Source of the DNA: Arthrobacter beigongshangensis
GTDB taxonomy: Bacteria > Bacillota > Bacilli > Bacillales_A > Planococcaceae
Direction: 5' to 3'
Length of the DNA stretch: 64,000 nucleotides
NCBI RefSeq assembly: GCF_016820585.1
Contig: NZ_JADHDX010000001.1
Location: 695,916-759,915, forward strand
Part shown: in pieces, positions 10,304 through 17,744 of the stretch
Numbering within the stretch: the stretch's first letter is position 1
Layout of the letters: the number at the start of each line of letters is the position of its first letter
Notes under the pieces: model-generated
What the model saw: the letters and a program-made list of their open reading frames with translations, nothing else
The model's database searches: none
Told to the model about the DNA's origin: nothing
Position numbers and translations under genes: made by a program

Positions 10304-10855
10304 ATGACGGCCATGATTCCTGTTGCTGCTAAAAAGGATTTCGTTCGCTGGTTCTTAAAGCAGTACAAATTGAAGCGCCGTGAATGTGTGTGGATATTGA
10401 ATTATCTTCTTAGCCATGATCACCTTCTGCACAATGTACACTTTACAGATGAAGCACATTATTGCCCCCGTGCGATGGTGATGTCTACAACGGGGTCGGA
10501 AAGTATTCCATTCCGCTTTTATAAAGGAAATTTGATGACTGCTGATGCCGAAAAATCATTTCATGATTTGAGACTTCACCCAGAGGATAATATGTATATC
10601 CAACTTAATTTTCCAAACAGTCATGCTTGCCCGCAGTATGCGAGTGTTCGTGAAGAGAATCCATTTCTCCCCGCCTATTTGCAAGTGAGCGAAAGTGATC
10701 GGAAAATTGCCCAGCAATTGCTGGAAGAAAGTGTCGCCTTTGCAACGGTGGACACCTTGATGAAGAGAGTTGACGAAGCTTTAGATGCCAATGATCGAGA
10801 TAGATTCCTTGTACTATCTGCTATGCTGAATGATTTGAAGGTATCGAAGGATTGA
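10304..10855 (+). CDS. ypiB: UPF0302 protein YpiB with IDEAL motif
   Basis: Conserved Bacillales protein of unknown biochemical role, 183 residues. The N-terminal part (about 1-120, VAAKKDFVRWFLKQYKLKRR...) is the UPF0302 domain, and near 150-178 a short IDEAL-type segment (MKRVDEALDANDRDRF) is present. The ATG at 10304 lies one base after the ypiA stop, with GAGGAGG upstream; a longer in-frame start inside ypiA is not needed. A strong terminator follows. Confidence 0.85.
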   Translation: MTAMIPVAAKKDFVRWFLKQYKLKRRECVWILNYLLSHDHLLHNVHFTDEAHYCPRAMVMSTTGSESIPFRFYKGNLMTADAEKSFHDLRLHPEDNMYIQLNFPNSHACPQYASVREENPFLPAYLQVSESDRKIAQQLLEESVAFATVDTLMKRVDEALDANDRDRFLVLSAMLNDLKVSKD

Positions 10856-10856
10856 A

Positions 10857-10923
10857 GACTCCATCTTATTGGGGAAGGATAAAGTTCCATCCTTCCTTGA
10901 TGGAGTCCTTTAGTATTTTTTTG
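10857..10923 (+). terminator. Two-tier terminator after ypiB
   Basis: Outer stem GACTCCATC (10857-10865) / GATGGAGTC (10899-10907), inner stem GGAAGGAT (10873-10880) / ATCCTTCC (10889-10896), followed by a T-rich tail. It separates ypiAB from ypiF. Confidence 0.8.
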
Positions 10924-10936
10924 GAGGTTTTTTATC

Positions 10937-11383
10937 ATGAATTGGACAGCGAAGGATATGGATACATATTTGCAACAAAAAGAGTATATTGATACGTTAA
11001 TTGTACCGCTTTTAAAAGTGGAAACCGAGCCTGAAGCGATGAAAAATAGTACGTCATCTTCAGAGTTCCTGATGCATCTTACGACATTTATCGAAACGCA
11101 GTTTAAAGGGCGTATGATGCTAATGCCTCCATTTGCCTATACACAGTCGATGGATTTGCAAGCAATGGCAACAACAATCTCGAAAGATGTTACAGCAACC
11201 TCCTTTAAACATGTGTTTTTCTTGACAACAGATTCAGCGTGGACAAGCATTGAAACGGGTGGCGAAGTCATTTGGTTACCGTCGATTCCACTAGAGAGCA
11301 TGGACCCACAATTGCGTCAAACAATCATTGAAGATCAGCTTCGTCAAGTACTGCCAAGGTTTACTGAGAAGTGGTCTCAGTAA
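10937..11383 (+). CDS. ypiF: YpiF family protein (DUF2487)
   Basis: A 148-residue cytosolic protein of unknown function, recognised by position directly before the qcr operon and by its N-terminus MNWTAKDMDTYLQQKEYIDT, typical of the YpiF/DUF2487 family. No membrane segment, metal motif or catalytic signature is visible. Ribosome site GGAGG lies about ten bases upstream of the ATG. It follows the ypiB terminator and precedes two hairpins, so it may be transcribed alone. Confidence 0.8.
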   Translation: MNWTAKDMDTYLQQKEYIDTLIVPLLKVETEPEAMKNSTSSSEFLMHLTTFIETQFKGRMMLMPPFAYTQSMDLQAMATTISKDVTATSFKHVFFLTTDSAWTSIETGGEVIWLPSIPLESMDPQLRQTIIEDQLRQVLPRFTEKWSQ

Positions 11384-11387
11384 TAAT

Positions 11388-11409
11388 CAATTACTCTTTA
11401 GCGTAATTG
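11388..11409 (+). repeat. Short copy of dispersed intergenic palindrome
   Basis: CAATTAC (11388-11394) and GTAATTG (11403-11409) form the degenerate form of the TACGCC/GGCGTA end palindrome. GCGTCCGG follows, resembling the GCGTC flank next to the end palindrome at 16255. Confidence 0.45.
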
Positions 11410-11420
11410 CGTCCGGATTT

Positions 11421-11460
11421 TTATCTTCGTTCAGCGAGGTTTTTTGCTGAACGAAGATAA
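11421..11460 (+). terminator. Perfect 15-bp hairpin between ypiF and qcrA
   Basis: TTATCTTCGTTCAGC (11421-11435) pairs perfectly with GCTGAACGAAGATAA (11446-11460). The loop is GAGGTTTTTT and the downstream tail AATTCGATTTTTG is only moderately T-rich, so it may end ypiF transcription or protect an RNA end. Confidence 0.6.
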
Positions 11461-11605
11461 AATTCGATTTTTGTTCACAATCTTACATCTGTAGAGAAAG
11501 CATGATTGAATTTCCTTTAGTATTGATATATCATAGATATGTCCTAGTATTACAATTAGCAAACAATATGTCCGTTGGACTGACCTTTAAGTAAGAGGAG
11601 GGAAA

Positions 11606-12112
11606 ATGATGAGCAACAAAGTGTCAAGACGCCAATTCATGAGTTACACACTTATGGGAACTGGTGGATTTATGGCTTCTGCAATGCTGATGCCGATGAT
11701 TCGTTTTGCGATTGACCCAGTCTTGCAAGAATCGACAGGTGGAGATTTCATTCCAACATCGCAAAAAGTGGCCGACCTTACAGATACGCCAGTTCGTGTC
11801 GACTTCACAATTAAAGATCGAAAAGATGCTTGGTATAAATCTGACGTATCAAACGCTGCTTGGGTTTATAAAGAAGGCGATAAAGTCATTGCGCTTTCTC
11901 CTGTCTGTAAGCACCTTGGGTGTACGGTGAACTGGGCTGGTGACGAAAAGCACCCTGACTTGTTCTTCTGTCCATGTCACGCAGGACGTTACACGAAAGA
12001 TGGTAATAACGTACCAGGAACTCCACCGACAGGACCTCTTGACGAGTTTGAAGTGAGTATCGTAGATGGATTCGTGTATCTTGGATTAATAAAACCGAAC
12101 ACATTAGTTTAA
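11606..12112 (+). CDS. qcrA: Menaquinol:cytochrome c reductase Rieske iron-sulfur subunit
   Basis: Rieske [2Fe-2S] subunit of the bc-type complex that moves electrons from menaquinol to cytochrome c. The N-terminus has a twin-arginine signal, SRRQFM, followed by a hydrophobic segment (about 15-35), so export of the folded cluster protein by Tat is expected. The cluster ligands are CKHLGC and CPCHAG, two Cys-x-His pairs, near 98-130. Two ATGs in tandem (11606, 11609) follow AGGAGGG. First gene of qcrABC. Confidence 0.96.
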   Translation: MMSNKVSRRQFMSYTLMGTGGFMASAMLMPMIRFAIDPVLQESTGGDFIPTSQKVADLTDTPVRVDFTIKDRKDAWYKSDVSNAAWVYKEGDKVIALSPVCKHLGCTVNWAGDEKHPDLFFCPCHAGRYTKDGNNVPGTPPTGPLDEFEVSIVDGFVYLGLIKPNTLV

Positions 12113-12135
12113 AATTGTAAGGGGGTACGACCGAA

Positions 12136-12810
12136 GTGCTAAATAAAATTTATGATTGGGTTGACGAACGGTTGGATATCACCCCGATATGGCGTGATAT
12201 TGCCGACCACGAAGTACCTGAGCACGTAAACCCTGCACATCACTTTTCTGCATTCATCTATTGTTTCGGAGGACTGACGTTTTTCGTCACGGTTATCCAA
12301 ATTCTATCCGGTATGTTCCTTACAATGTACTATACACCGGATATTGAAAATGCATGGAAATCCGTTTATTACCTTCAAAACGAAGTAGCATTCGGTGAGA
12401 TTGTGCGTGGGATGCACCATTGGGGGGCGTCACTTGTTATCGTTATGATGTTCCTACATACGTTGCGTGTCTTCTTCACAGGTTCTTATAAGAAACCACG
12501 TGAACTAAACTGGGTTGTTGGGGTATTAATCTTTATGGTTATGCTTGGACTCGGTTTCACAGGTTATTTATTGCCATGGGATATGAAAGCTTTATTCGCT
12601 ACGAAAGTAGGAATTGAAATTGCAGCTTCTGTTCCATTCATTGGAGAATCGATTAAAATTCTGCTTGCAGGAGATTCAACGATTCTTGGTGCACAAACAT
12701 TGACTCGCTTCTTTGCGATTCATGTATTCTTCCTACCAGCTGCTTTGCTTGGGTTGCTTGCAGCACACTTTATCATGATCAGAAGACAAGGTATTTCTGG
12801 ACCTCTATAA
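12136..12810 (+). CDS. qcrB: Menaquinol:cytochrome c reductase cytochrome b subunit
   Basis: b6-type cytochrome b corresponding to the N-terminal half of mitochondrial cytochrome b, with four transmembrane helices and the quinol oxidation site. Haem-ligand histidines lie in GMHHWGASLVIVMMFLHTLRVF and in the AIHVFFLPA helix. The GTG start follows GGGGGTACGACC. Length 224 is typical for the Bacillus split form, in which the remaining helices sit on QcrC. Confidence 0.95.
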   Translation: MLNKIYDWVDERLDITPIWRDIADHEVPEHVNPAHHFSAFIYCFGGLTFFVTVIQILSGMFLTMYYTPDIENAWKSVYYLQNEVAFGEIVRGMHHWGASLVIVMMFLHTLRVFFTGSYKKPRELNWVVGVLIFMVMLGLGFTGYLLPWDMKALFATKVGIEIAASVPFIGESIKILLAGDSTILGAQTLTRFFAIHVFFLPAALLGLLAAHFIMIRRQGISGPL

Positions 12811-12852
12811 GAGGGAAGAGGATTTTAAAGAGATAGTAAAGGAGGGGACACC

Positions 12853-13620
12853 ATGCAACGCGGAAAAGGGATGAAATTTGTCGGAGATTCGCGCATTAAG
12901 GCTACGAACAAGATGCCGAACGTCCCGAAAGATTACTCGGAATATCCGGGGAAAACAGAAGCTTTTTGGCCAAACTTCCTTTTGAAGGAATGGATGATTG
13001 GTGCCGTTTTCTTAATCGGATATTTAATATTAACGGTTGCTCATCCGTCTCCGCTAGAACGTCAAGCGGACCCAACGGATACGATGTATACGCCGGTTCC
13101 AGACTGGTACTTCCTTTCCATGTATCAGTTACTGAAGTATGAATTTGCTTCCGGACCTTATAATATTATTGGAGCACTTGTTATGCCAGGACTAGCATTT
13201 GGTGCATTGATGCTTGTACCATTTATGGATACGTCGAAAGAACGTCGTCCATTCAAACGTCCACTTCCAACAGCATTTATGCTACTATCATTTGCTGCTT
13301 TGTTCTACTTAACATGGGAATCTGTTGTGAACCATGACTGGGAAAAGCAAGCAGAGCTAGGTGCGATTAGGGCAGAAGTTCAATTTGATACAGAGTCTGA
13401 AGGGTATCAAATCTATGCAGGAGCATCATGTATCCAGTGTCACGGCGATGCGTTCCAAGGTGCACTTGGTCCGACATTAATAAACACTGGTTTAACAGCT
13501 GAAGAAATTACTACAATTGTTCACGATGGTCAAGGGGATATGCCTGCTGGATCATTTGAGGGAACAGAGGAAGAACTTCAAGTGCTTGCTGAATTTATTG
13601 CAGAATTGAAAAGCGAGTAA
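12853..13620 (+). CDS. qcrC: Menaquinol:cytochrome b/c subunit QcrC
   Basis: Fusion typical of Bacillales: the N-terminal part (about 1-165) carries the three C-terminal helices of cytochrome b (subunit IV), with the PDWYFLSMYQLLKY signature, and the C-terminal part (about 170-255) is a membrane-anchored cytochrome c with one CIQCH haem site and a distal methionine in GDMPAGSF. Start ATG after AGGAGGGG. The operon ends with a strong terminator. Confidence 0.95.
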   Translation: MQRGKGMKFVGDSRIKATNKMPNVPKDYSEYPGKTEAFWPNFLLKEWMIGAVFLIGYLILTVAHPSPLERQADPTDTMYTPVPDWYFLSMYQLLKYEFASGPYNIIGALVMPGLAFGALMLVPFMDTSKERRPFKRPLPTAFMLLSFAALFYLTWESVVNHDWEKQAELGAIRAEVQFDTESEGYQIYAGASCIQCHGDAFQGALGPTLINTGLTAEEITTIVHDGQGDMPAGSFEGTEEELQVLAEFIAELKSE

Positions 13621-13631
13621 GAGAAGTATTT

Positions 13632-13660
13632 AAAAAGAGTCAGGAAACTGACTCTTTTTT
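13632..13660 (+). terminator. Terminator of the qcrABC operon
   Basis: AAAAGAGTCAG (13633-13643) pairs with CTGACTCTTTT (13648-13658) with a GAAA tetraloop and continues into T residues. A textbook intrinsic terminator. Confidence 0.92.
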
Positions 13661-13683
13661 GTATACATATAAAAGCCTCTGGA

Positions 13684-13704
13684 CGTAATTACGCCGAGGC
13701 GCAA
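13684..13704 (+). repeat. Short copy of dispersed intergenic palindrome
   Basis: CGTAATTACGCC followed by GAGGCGCAAAT is a degenerate end palindrome, preceded by AAAGCCTC. Its last bases supply an ATG (13705) in frame with the next gene, which is why that ATG is not chosen as the start. Confidence 0.55.
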
Positions 13705-13722
13705 ATGAGTGGAGAGATGTCT

Positions 13723-14328
13723 ATGGGTTTATTGTTACAGCGGGTTTGGCTTATACTTTCACATAAATCATTTCTTTGGATTTTGTTATTTGTAAACTTG
13801 CTCGGTACTGTGTATGGCTATGACTGGTATATGTGGCAATTGGAAGTGACTGAGCCAAAGTTTTGGATATTTGTTCCGGATAGTCCAACAGCGAGCTTGT
13901 TTTTTACACTTACTATTATTGGTTGGCTCATCGGACGCAATTTTAAACTAATAGAAGCGCTTGCAATCATTACGCTCGTTAAGTATGGCTTATGGGCAGT
14001 CGTTATGAATATATTGACGCTGATTGAAACAGGTGAATTGAGCTGGGTGGGCTGGATGCTTGTCGGATCGCATTTTGCGATGGCTGTTCAAGCTGTACTG
14101 TACAGCTCGCTGTATCGTTTCAGCTTTGTCCACATTATGATTGCGGCAGTTTGGACACTTCATAATGATGTCATCGATTATGTATTTGGCCAAATGCCTA
14201 TCTACGGTGATTTGATGAAATATATGAATCAAATTGGCTATTTCACGTTCTGGTTATCCATAGCTTGTATATTACTTGCTTGTTGGGTATGGAGGAAAAG
14301 AGTAGCAACTACTATATTGTCAAAGTGA
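13723..14328 (+). CDS. ypjA: YpjA family membrane protein (DUF1405)
   Basis: Integral membrane protein of about 201 residues with five to six predicted helices, for example HKSFLWILLFVNLLGTVYGY and ASLFFTLTIIGWLIG. Function unknown; conserved next to the qcr operon in Bacillales (DUF1405). The ATG at 13723 is preferred because GGAGAG (13711-13716) lies six bases upstream. In-frame ATGs at 13705 (inside a repeat) and 13717 (touching the ribosome site) are less likely. Confidence 0.8.
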   Translation: MGLLLQRVWLILSHKSFLWILLFVNLLGTVYGYDWYMWQLEVTEPKFWIFVPDSPTASLFFTLTIIGWLIGRNFKLIEALAIITLVKYGLWAVVMNILTLIETGELSWVGWMLVGSHFAMAVQAVLYSSLYRFSFVHIMIAAVWTLHNDVIDYVFGQMPIYGDLMKYMNQIGYFTFWLSIACILLACWVWRKRVATTILSK

Positions 14329-14365
14329 AATGTTTGCAGTCGTTGTTCGTCCGTTATAGAATAGG

Positions 14366-14584
14366 TTTATCTGAATTCAGCAAATTGTTTTGTACTGAAA
14401 GCGAAGCGTCAGCTACAGAAGTCCCCACGTCCTTAAGTGTCGGGATGAATGCAAAAAAATCATTCAGTGTGAGTCTAAACTCCGGCTGAATCCAGATAAA
14501 GCCTCCGGCGGATGTGACGGATTTTTAGGGGAGCTTTTCGGGCAAACTCAAAAAATGGACGCAATTATGCCAAGGCCTGCTTGA
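14366..14584 (+). repeat. Dispersed modular intergenic repeat, long copy
   Basis: Left arm TTTATCTGAATTCAGC (14366-14381) pairs with GCTGAATCCAGATAAA (14485-14500), one mismatch. Inside is TGTACTGAAAGCGAAG, shared with the copy at 2419. The core CCTCCGGCGGATGT is at 14502-14515 and a decayed end palindrome (AATTATGCC/GGCCTGCTT) at 14563-14583. It fills the whole gap between ypjA and the metallopeptidase gene and ends just before that gene's ribosome site. Confidence 0.85.
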
Positions 14585-14611
14585 TATAGAGAAAAGGGGA
14601 GGAAGTCGATT

Positions 14612-15280
14612 ATGTTTTGGATATACTTAGCGGCAATTATTATTTTGCCACTTTACGCTCAATTTAAAGTAAAAAGTACGTATAAAAAGTATTCAAAAGT
14701 CCGTTCAACATCAGGAATGACGGGAGCAGAAGTTGCTCGACGAATTTTGGATTATAATGGTTTGCAAAATGTGAAAGTTGTAGAAAGCCAAGGCTTTTTG
14801 AGTGATCACTACAACCCAATGACGAAAATTGTTGCATTATCATCTCATAACTATCACGAAGCATCTGTTGCGGGCACTGCTATCGCAGCACATGAGGTCG
14901 GCCACGCGATTCAAGATAAGGAGGCGTATTCGTATCTTCGTTTCCGTCACCGTTTAGCACCAGTGGCAAGCCTTACGTCTAATGCATCTTGGGTATTCAT
15001 TATGATTGGGATTATCTTCTCAAGCATGAACTCTTTACTTGGAATTGGGATTGCGTTGCTTGCGGTTGGGGTTGTGTTTCAACTTGTGACATTACCAGTG
15101 GAATTCAATGCATCGACTCGCGCAATGAATCAAATCGTGGAGTTAAATATTATTCGTAATGAAGAAGAACCACATGCTAAGAAAGTGCTAAGTGCAGCAG
15201 CGATGACATATGTTGCGGCGGCGGCAGTAGCCGTTCTTGAATTGGTTCGTCTGTTGATGATTTTTACAAATAGAGACTAA
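14612..15280 (+). CDS. YugP-type zinc metallopeptidase
   Basis: Membrane-bound neutral zinc metallopeptidase of the YugP family (Pfam Zn_peptidase_2). It begins with one transmembrane segment (about 2-17). The zinc-binding HEVGH motif is at 94-98, followed by two or three membrane segments (about 120-165 and 195-218). Substrate is unknown. Start ATG is preceded by GGGGAGG. It is a single-gene unit between a repeat and a terminator. Confidence 0.85.
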   Translation: MFWIYLAAIIILPLYAQFKVKSTYKKYSKVRSTSGMTGAEVARRILDYNGLQNVKVVESQGFLSDHYNPMTKIVALSSHNYHEASVAGTAIAAHEVGHAIQDKEAYSYLRFRHRLAPVASLTSNASWVFIMIGIIFSSMNSLLGIGIALLAVGVVFQLVTLPVEFNASTRAMNQIVELNIIRNEEEPHAKKVLSAAAMTYVAAAAVAVLELVRLLMIFTNRD

Positions 15281-15288
15281 ACCTACAA

Positions 15289-15325
15289 AAAATCCGTCCT
15301 CAATTGCTGAGAGACGGATTTTTTA
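15289..15325. terminator. Bidirectional terminator between convergent genes
   Basis: AAAATCCGTC (15289-15298) pairs with GACGGATTTT (15313-15322), with A- and T-runs on both sides. It serves the metallopeptidase gene and the convergent YitT-type gene. Confidence 0.9.
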
Positions 15326-15338
15326 ATACAATTTTTAG

Positions 15339-16211
15339 TTATCGTTCAAGCGGACGCTTCTGGTCATCTAGCGTAAAGCCTTCACCCATGACATCATAGG
15401 AATCGATGAGTGAGACGAATGCGTGTGGATCGATGGAAGTGATGATGTTTTTTAAGCGCATCACTTCGTTTCTGCCAACAACGCAGTATAAAACTTCTCG
15501 ATTCGCCTTTGTATAATGACCGTAGCCTCTTAAGACAGTAACGCCGCGATCCATTTCTACTGCAATTTTTGCGGCAATTTCATCTTGTGATTCAGAAATG
15601 ATAAAAGCGCCTCTTGCTGCATAAGCACCCTCCTGTACAAAGTCAATGACGCGGGCACCGACAAACAAAGCTACAAGTGTATACATCATCGAACGATGAT
15701 CCAAATAGACTGCCCAGGAAACGAGTATAACGACTGCATCAAATAAAAACATCGTCTTTCCCATGCTCCAACCCATGTATTTATGAGCAAGACGTGCGAT
15801 AATATCTACACCGCCTGTTGTGCCGCCGTATCTAAAAATAATACCGAGCCCAATTCCGATAAACACACCGGCAAACAAAGCGACAAGGAAAAGATCATCT
15901 TTTAGATGGACATCAATCTGATAAATCATAAAGATTTTGATAAAGACTGACACCGCAACTGTTCCGATAACAGTATAGATGAATACCCTTTTCCCTAGTA
16001 ATCTCCATCCGATAATGAACATCGGAATATTGAGCACAAGGTTCATAATAGCGGGGTCCCAATTGAATGCGAATAACAAAATAAGTGTAATCCCTGTAAA
16101 CCCACCTTCGGCAAGTTCGTTTTGGATATTAAAGTGGACAAGACCAAAACTGAAGATGGCAGCACCGAGTATTATGAAAAAAATATTTTTTACTTTGATT
16201 CCGTCAAGCAT
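15339..16211 (-). CDS. ypjC: YitT family membrane protein (YpjC)
   Basis: Member of the YitT/DUF161 + DUF2179 family: five to six transmembrane helices (about 1-195) followed by a soluble C-terminal DUF2179 domain (about 205-285, GVTVLRGYGHYTKANREVLYCVV). Transport function of the family is not established. The ATG at 16211 has AAAGG ten bases upstream; a GTG at 16220 lies too close to that site. Position next to ypjD-dapB matches YpjC of B. subtilis. An inverted copy of the dispersed repeat lies immediately upstream. Confidence 0.85.
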   Translation of the reverse strand: MLDGIKVKNIFFIILGAAIFSFGLVHFNIQNELAEGGFTGITLILLFAFNWDPAIMNLVLNIPMFIIGWRLLGKRVFIYTVIGTVAVSVFIKIFMIYQIDVHLKDDLFLVALFAGVFIGIGLGIIFRYGGTTGGVDIIARLAHKYMGWSMGKTMFLFDAVVILVSWAVYLDHRSMMYTLVALFVGARVIDFVQEGAYAARGAFIISESQDEIAAKIAVEMDRGVTVLRGYGHYTKANREVLYCVVGRNEVMRLKNIITSIDPHAFVSLIDSYDVMGEGFTLDDQKRPLER

Positions 16212-16231
16212 GTACTGCACACCTTTCTTAA

Positions 16232-16418
16232 TTCAAATACGCCTCGGCGTATTTGCGTCTAGATTTTGAATTGTGCGTGCACAATTGATTCCTTACAAAA
16301 TCTATGACATCCGCCGGAGGCTTAACTTAATTCAGATTTAGCCACAATAAATTATCTGCACACCCTGCATATTTCTTATTATTTTTTGAGAGATAATAAA
16401 CTCATCTGAATTAAGTTA
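16232..16418 (-). repeat. Dispersed modular intergenic repeat, long copy, inverted
   Basis: Same modules as at 7485 and 14366 but on the minus strand, matching the orientation of the minus-strand gene it precedes: end palindrome CAAATACGCC/GGCGTATTTG (16234-16255), nested hairpin with AATTGTGC/GCACAATT, core ACATCCGCCGGAGG (16307-16320), and the outer arm TAACTTAATTCAGAT (16323-16337) pairing with ATCTGAATTAAGTTA (16404-16418). Confidence 0.85.
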
Positions 16419-16500
16419 GAGCTAAGATTATTATCAGCCATATTTTATATTTTGACAATAGTGGCGTTAATTTATACGATAGGAGGGGGAGTTGAGACGA

Positions 16501-16836
16501 ATGGAGTCATCAAAATCGTTGGAAACGTTACAACAGGAAGTCGATTTGTACATAAACAGTTTTAAAGAAGGCTACTTTCCGCCAATGGAATTGCTCGCCC
16601 GCTTAACTGAGGAGCTAGGTGAATTGTCGAGGGAAGTGCAGCATGTATACGGGATGAAAAAGAAAAAGTCTAGTGAGGCAGTTCGCTCACTTGAAGAAGA
16701 AACGGGAGATTTGTTTTTTGTGCTTGTCTGTTTTGCTAATTCACAAGGGATTAGCTTAGAGAAAGCATTGACGACTGTCGTTCATAAATTCAAACAGCGC
16801 GATGCTGATCGATGGACAAAAAAGGAGGAATTATAA
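16501..16836 (+). CDS. ypjD: MazG-like nucleotide pyrophosphohydrolase YpjD
   Basis: Small all-alpha NTP pyrophosphohydrolase of the MazG superfamily (about 111 residues). The metal-binding acidic pattern is visible in RLTEELGELSREVQHVYG and in LEEETGDLFFVLVCFAN. It probably hydrolyses non-canonical or house-cleaning nucleotides. The ATG at 16501 aligns with relatives; a TTG at 16492, closer to AGGAGGGG (16481-16488), is possible. A TTGACA box lies at 16452. It is the first gene of a unit running into dapB, whose ATG overlaps its stop. Confidence 0.88.
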   Translation: MESSKSLETLQQEVDLYINSFKEGYFPPMELLARLTEELGELSREVQHVYGMKKKKSSEAVRSLEEETGDLFFVLVCFANSQGISLEKALTTVVHKFKQRDADRWTKKEEL

Positions 16837-17633
16837 TGTTAAAAGTTGCAATTGCAGGAGTACGAGGACGAATGGGAAGTGCGGCACTTCAAGCGATAAC
16901 AGCAGCACCTGATATGGAAGTAGTAGCTGCACTTGATTATAAATTTGAAGGATTGTATTTACATAATTCAATGATTACTGAAGAGCCTGTGGGGGTTCGG
17001 TTTTACACATCACTCGCCGATTTGGCAGCTGATACACAGCCGGATGTTCTGCTCGACGTGACAGATCCGGATGCTGTTTTCATAAATGTGAAAGAAGCAA
17101 TCGAACTTGGCATTCGTCCAGTTGTTGGAACATCTGGCCTAACGAAAGAACAAATTTTAATTTTAACTGAATTGTCGGCTTCAGCGCAAATCGGTGGAAT
17201 TATTGCACCGAATTTCTCTATCGGTGCGGTACTGATGATGAAATTCTCCGTCATGGCAGCACGCTATCTTGGGGATGTTGAAATACTTGAAATGCACCAT
17301 GATCGAAAACTGGATGCACCATCAGGAACGGCAGTGAAAACTGCTGAAATGATTACAGCGGTAAGGGAACCGCATCTACAAGGACATCCAGAGGAGCAGG
17401 AGCATCAGGCGGGCGCACGTGGTGCAGATGTTGAAGGAATGAAAATCCATAGCATTAGACTACCGGGATTACTTGCGCATCAGCAGGTGCTACTCGGGGG
17501 CGAAGGGGAACTGCTGACAATCCGCCATGACTCATTCGACCGTAATAGCTTTATGCCAGGTATCCTAATGGCAGTACGCGATGTAATGACAAGAAAAGAC
17601 CTTGTTTATGGGCTTGAGAATATTATTGATTGA
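16836..17633 (+). CDS. dapB: 4-hydroxy-tetrahydrodipicolinate reductase
   Basis: NAD(P)H-dependent reductase of the lysine/diaminopimelate pathway, supplying cell-wall and spore precursors. The nucleotide-binding GVRGRMG is at 8-14 and the catalytic/substrate motif HHDRKLDAPSGTA near 150. At 265 residues it has normal length. The ATG at 16836 shares its A with the ypjD stop and has AAGGAGG (16822-16828) upstream; a more upstream ATG (16812) lies within ypjD. In B. subtilis mgsA and bshB1 follow; they are missing here. Confidence 0.95.
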   Translation: MLKVAIAGVRGRMGSAALQAITAAPDMEVVAALDYKFEGLYLHNSMITEEPVGVRFYTSLADLAADTQPDVLLDVTDPDAVFINVKEAIELGIRPVVGTSGLTKEQILILTELSASAQIGGIIAPNFSIGAVLMMKFSVMAARYLGDVEILEMHHDRKLDAPSGTAVKTAEMITAVREPHLQGHPEEQEHQAGARGADVEGMKIHSIRLPGLLAHQQVLLGGEGELLTIRHDSFDRNSFMPGILMAVRDVMTRKDLVYGLENIID

Positions 17634-17696
17634 TTGAAATTGAACTTTGCTAATCAGTGTGCGTGTTCAGCCCCTGCCACAATTCGGAGGGCAAGA

Positions 17697-17744
17697 ATGG
17701 TGGTAGTAACTGGACACGATGCATGTAACGAAAGGAAATGTTGA
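17697..17744 (+). CDS. Possible 15-codon leader ORF overlapping bshA start
   Basis: A short frame starting at ATG 17697 encodes MVVVTGHDACNERKC and stops at TGA 17742-17744, overlapping the first codons of bshA. It has a better ribosome site (CGGAGGG at 17685-17691, five-base spacing) than bshA itself (AAAGGA next to the ATG), so it could couple translation into bshA. It may equally be the scar of the missing mgsA/bshB1 genes. No homology recognised. Confidence 0.3.
   Translation: MVVVTGHDACNERKC

Noticed and set aside
14265-14489. 74-codon frame spanning the ypjA end and repeat
   Set aside because: Out of frame with ypjA and largely composed of repeat sequence.
16452-16480. Promoter TTGACA-N17-TACGAT before ypjD
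   Set aside because: Boxes look good, but the predicted start would cut into the AGGAGGGG ribosome site, so it was not listed as a supported promoter.
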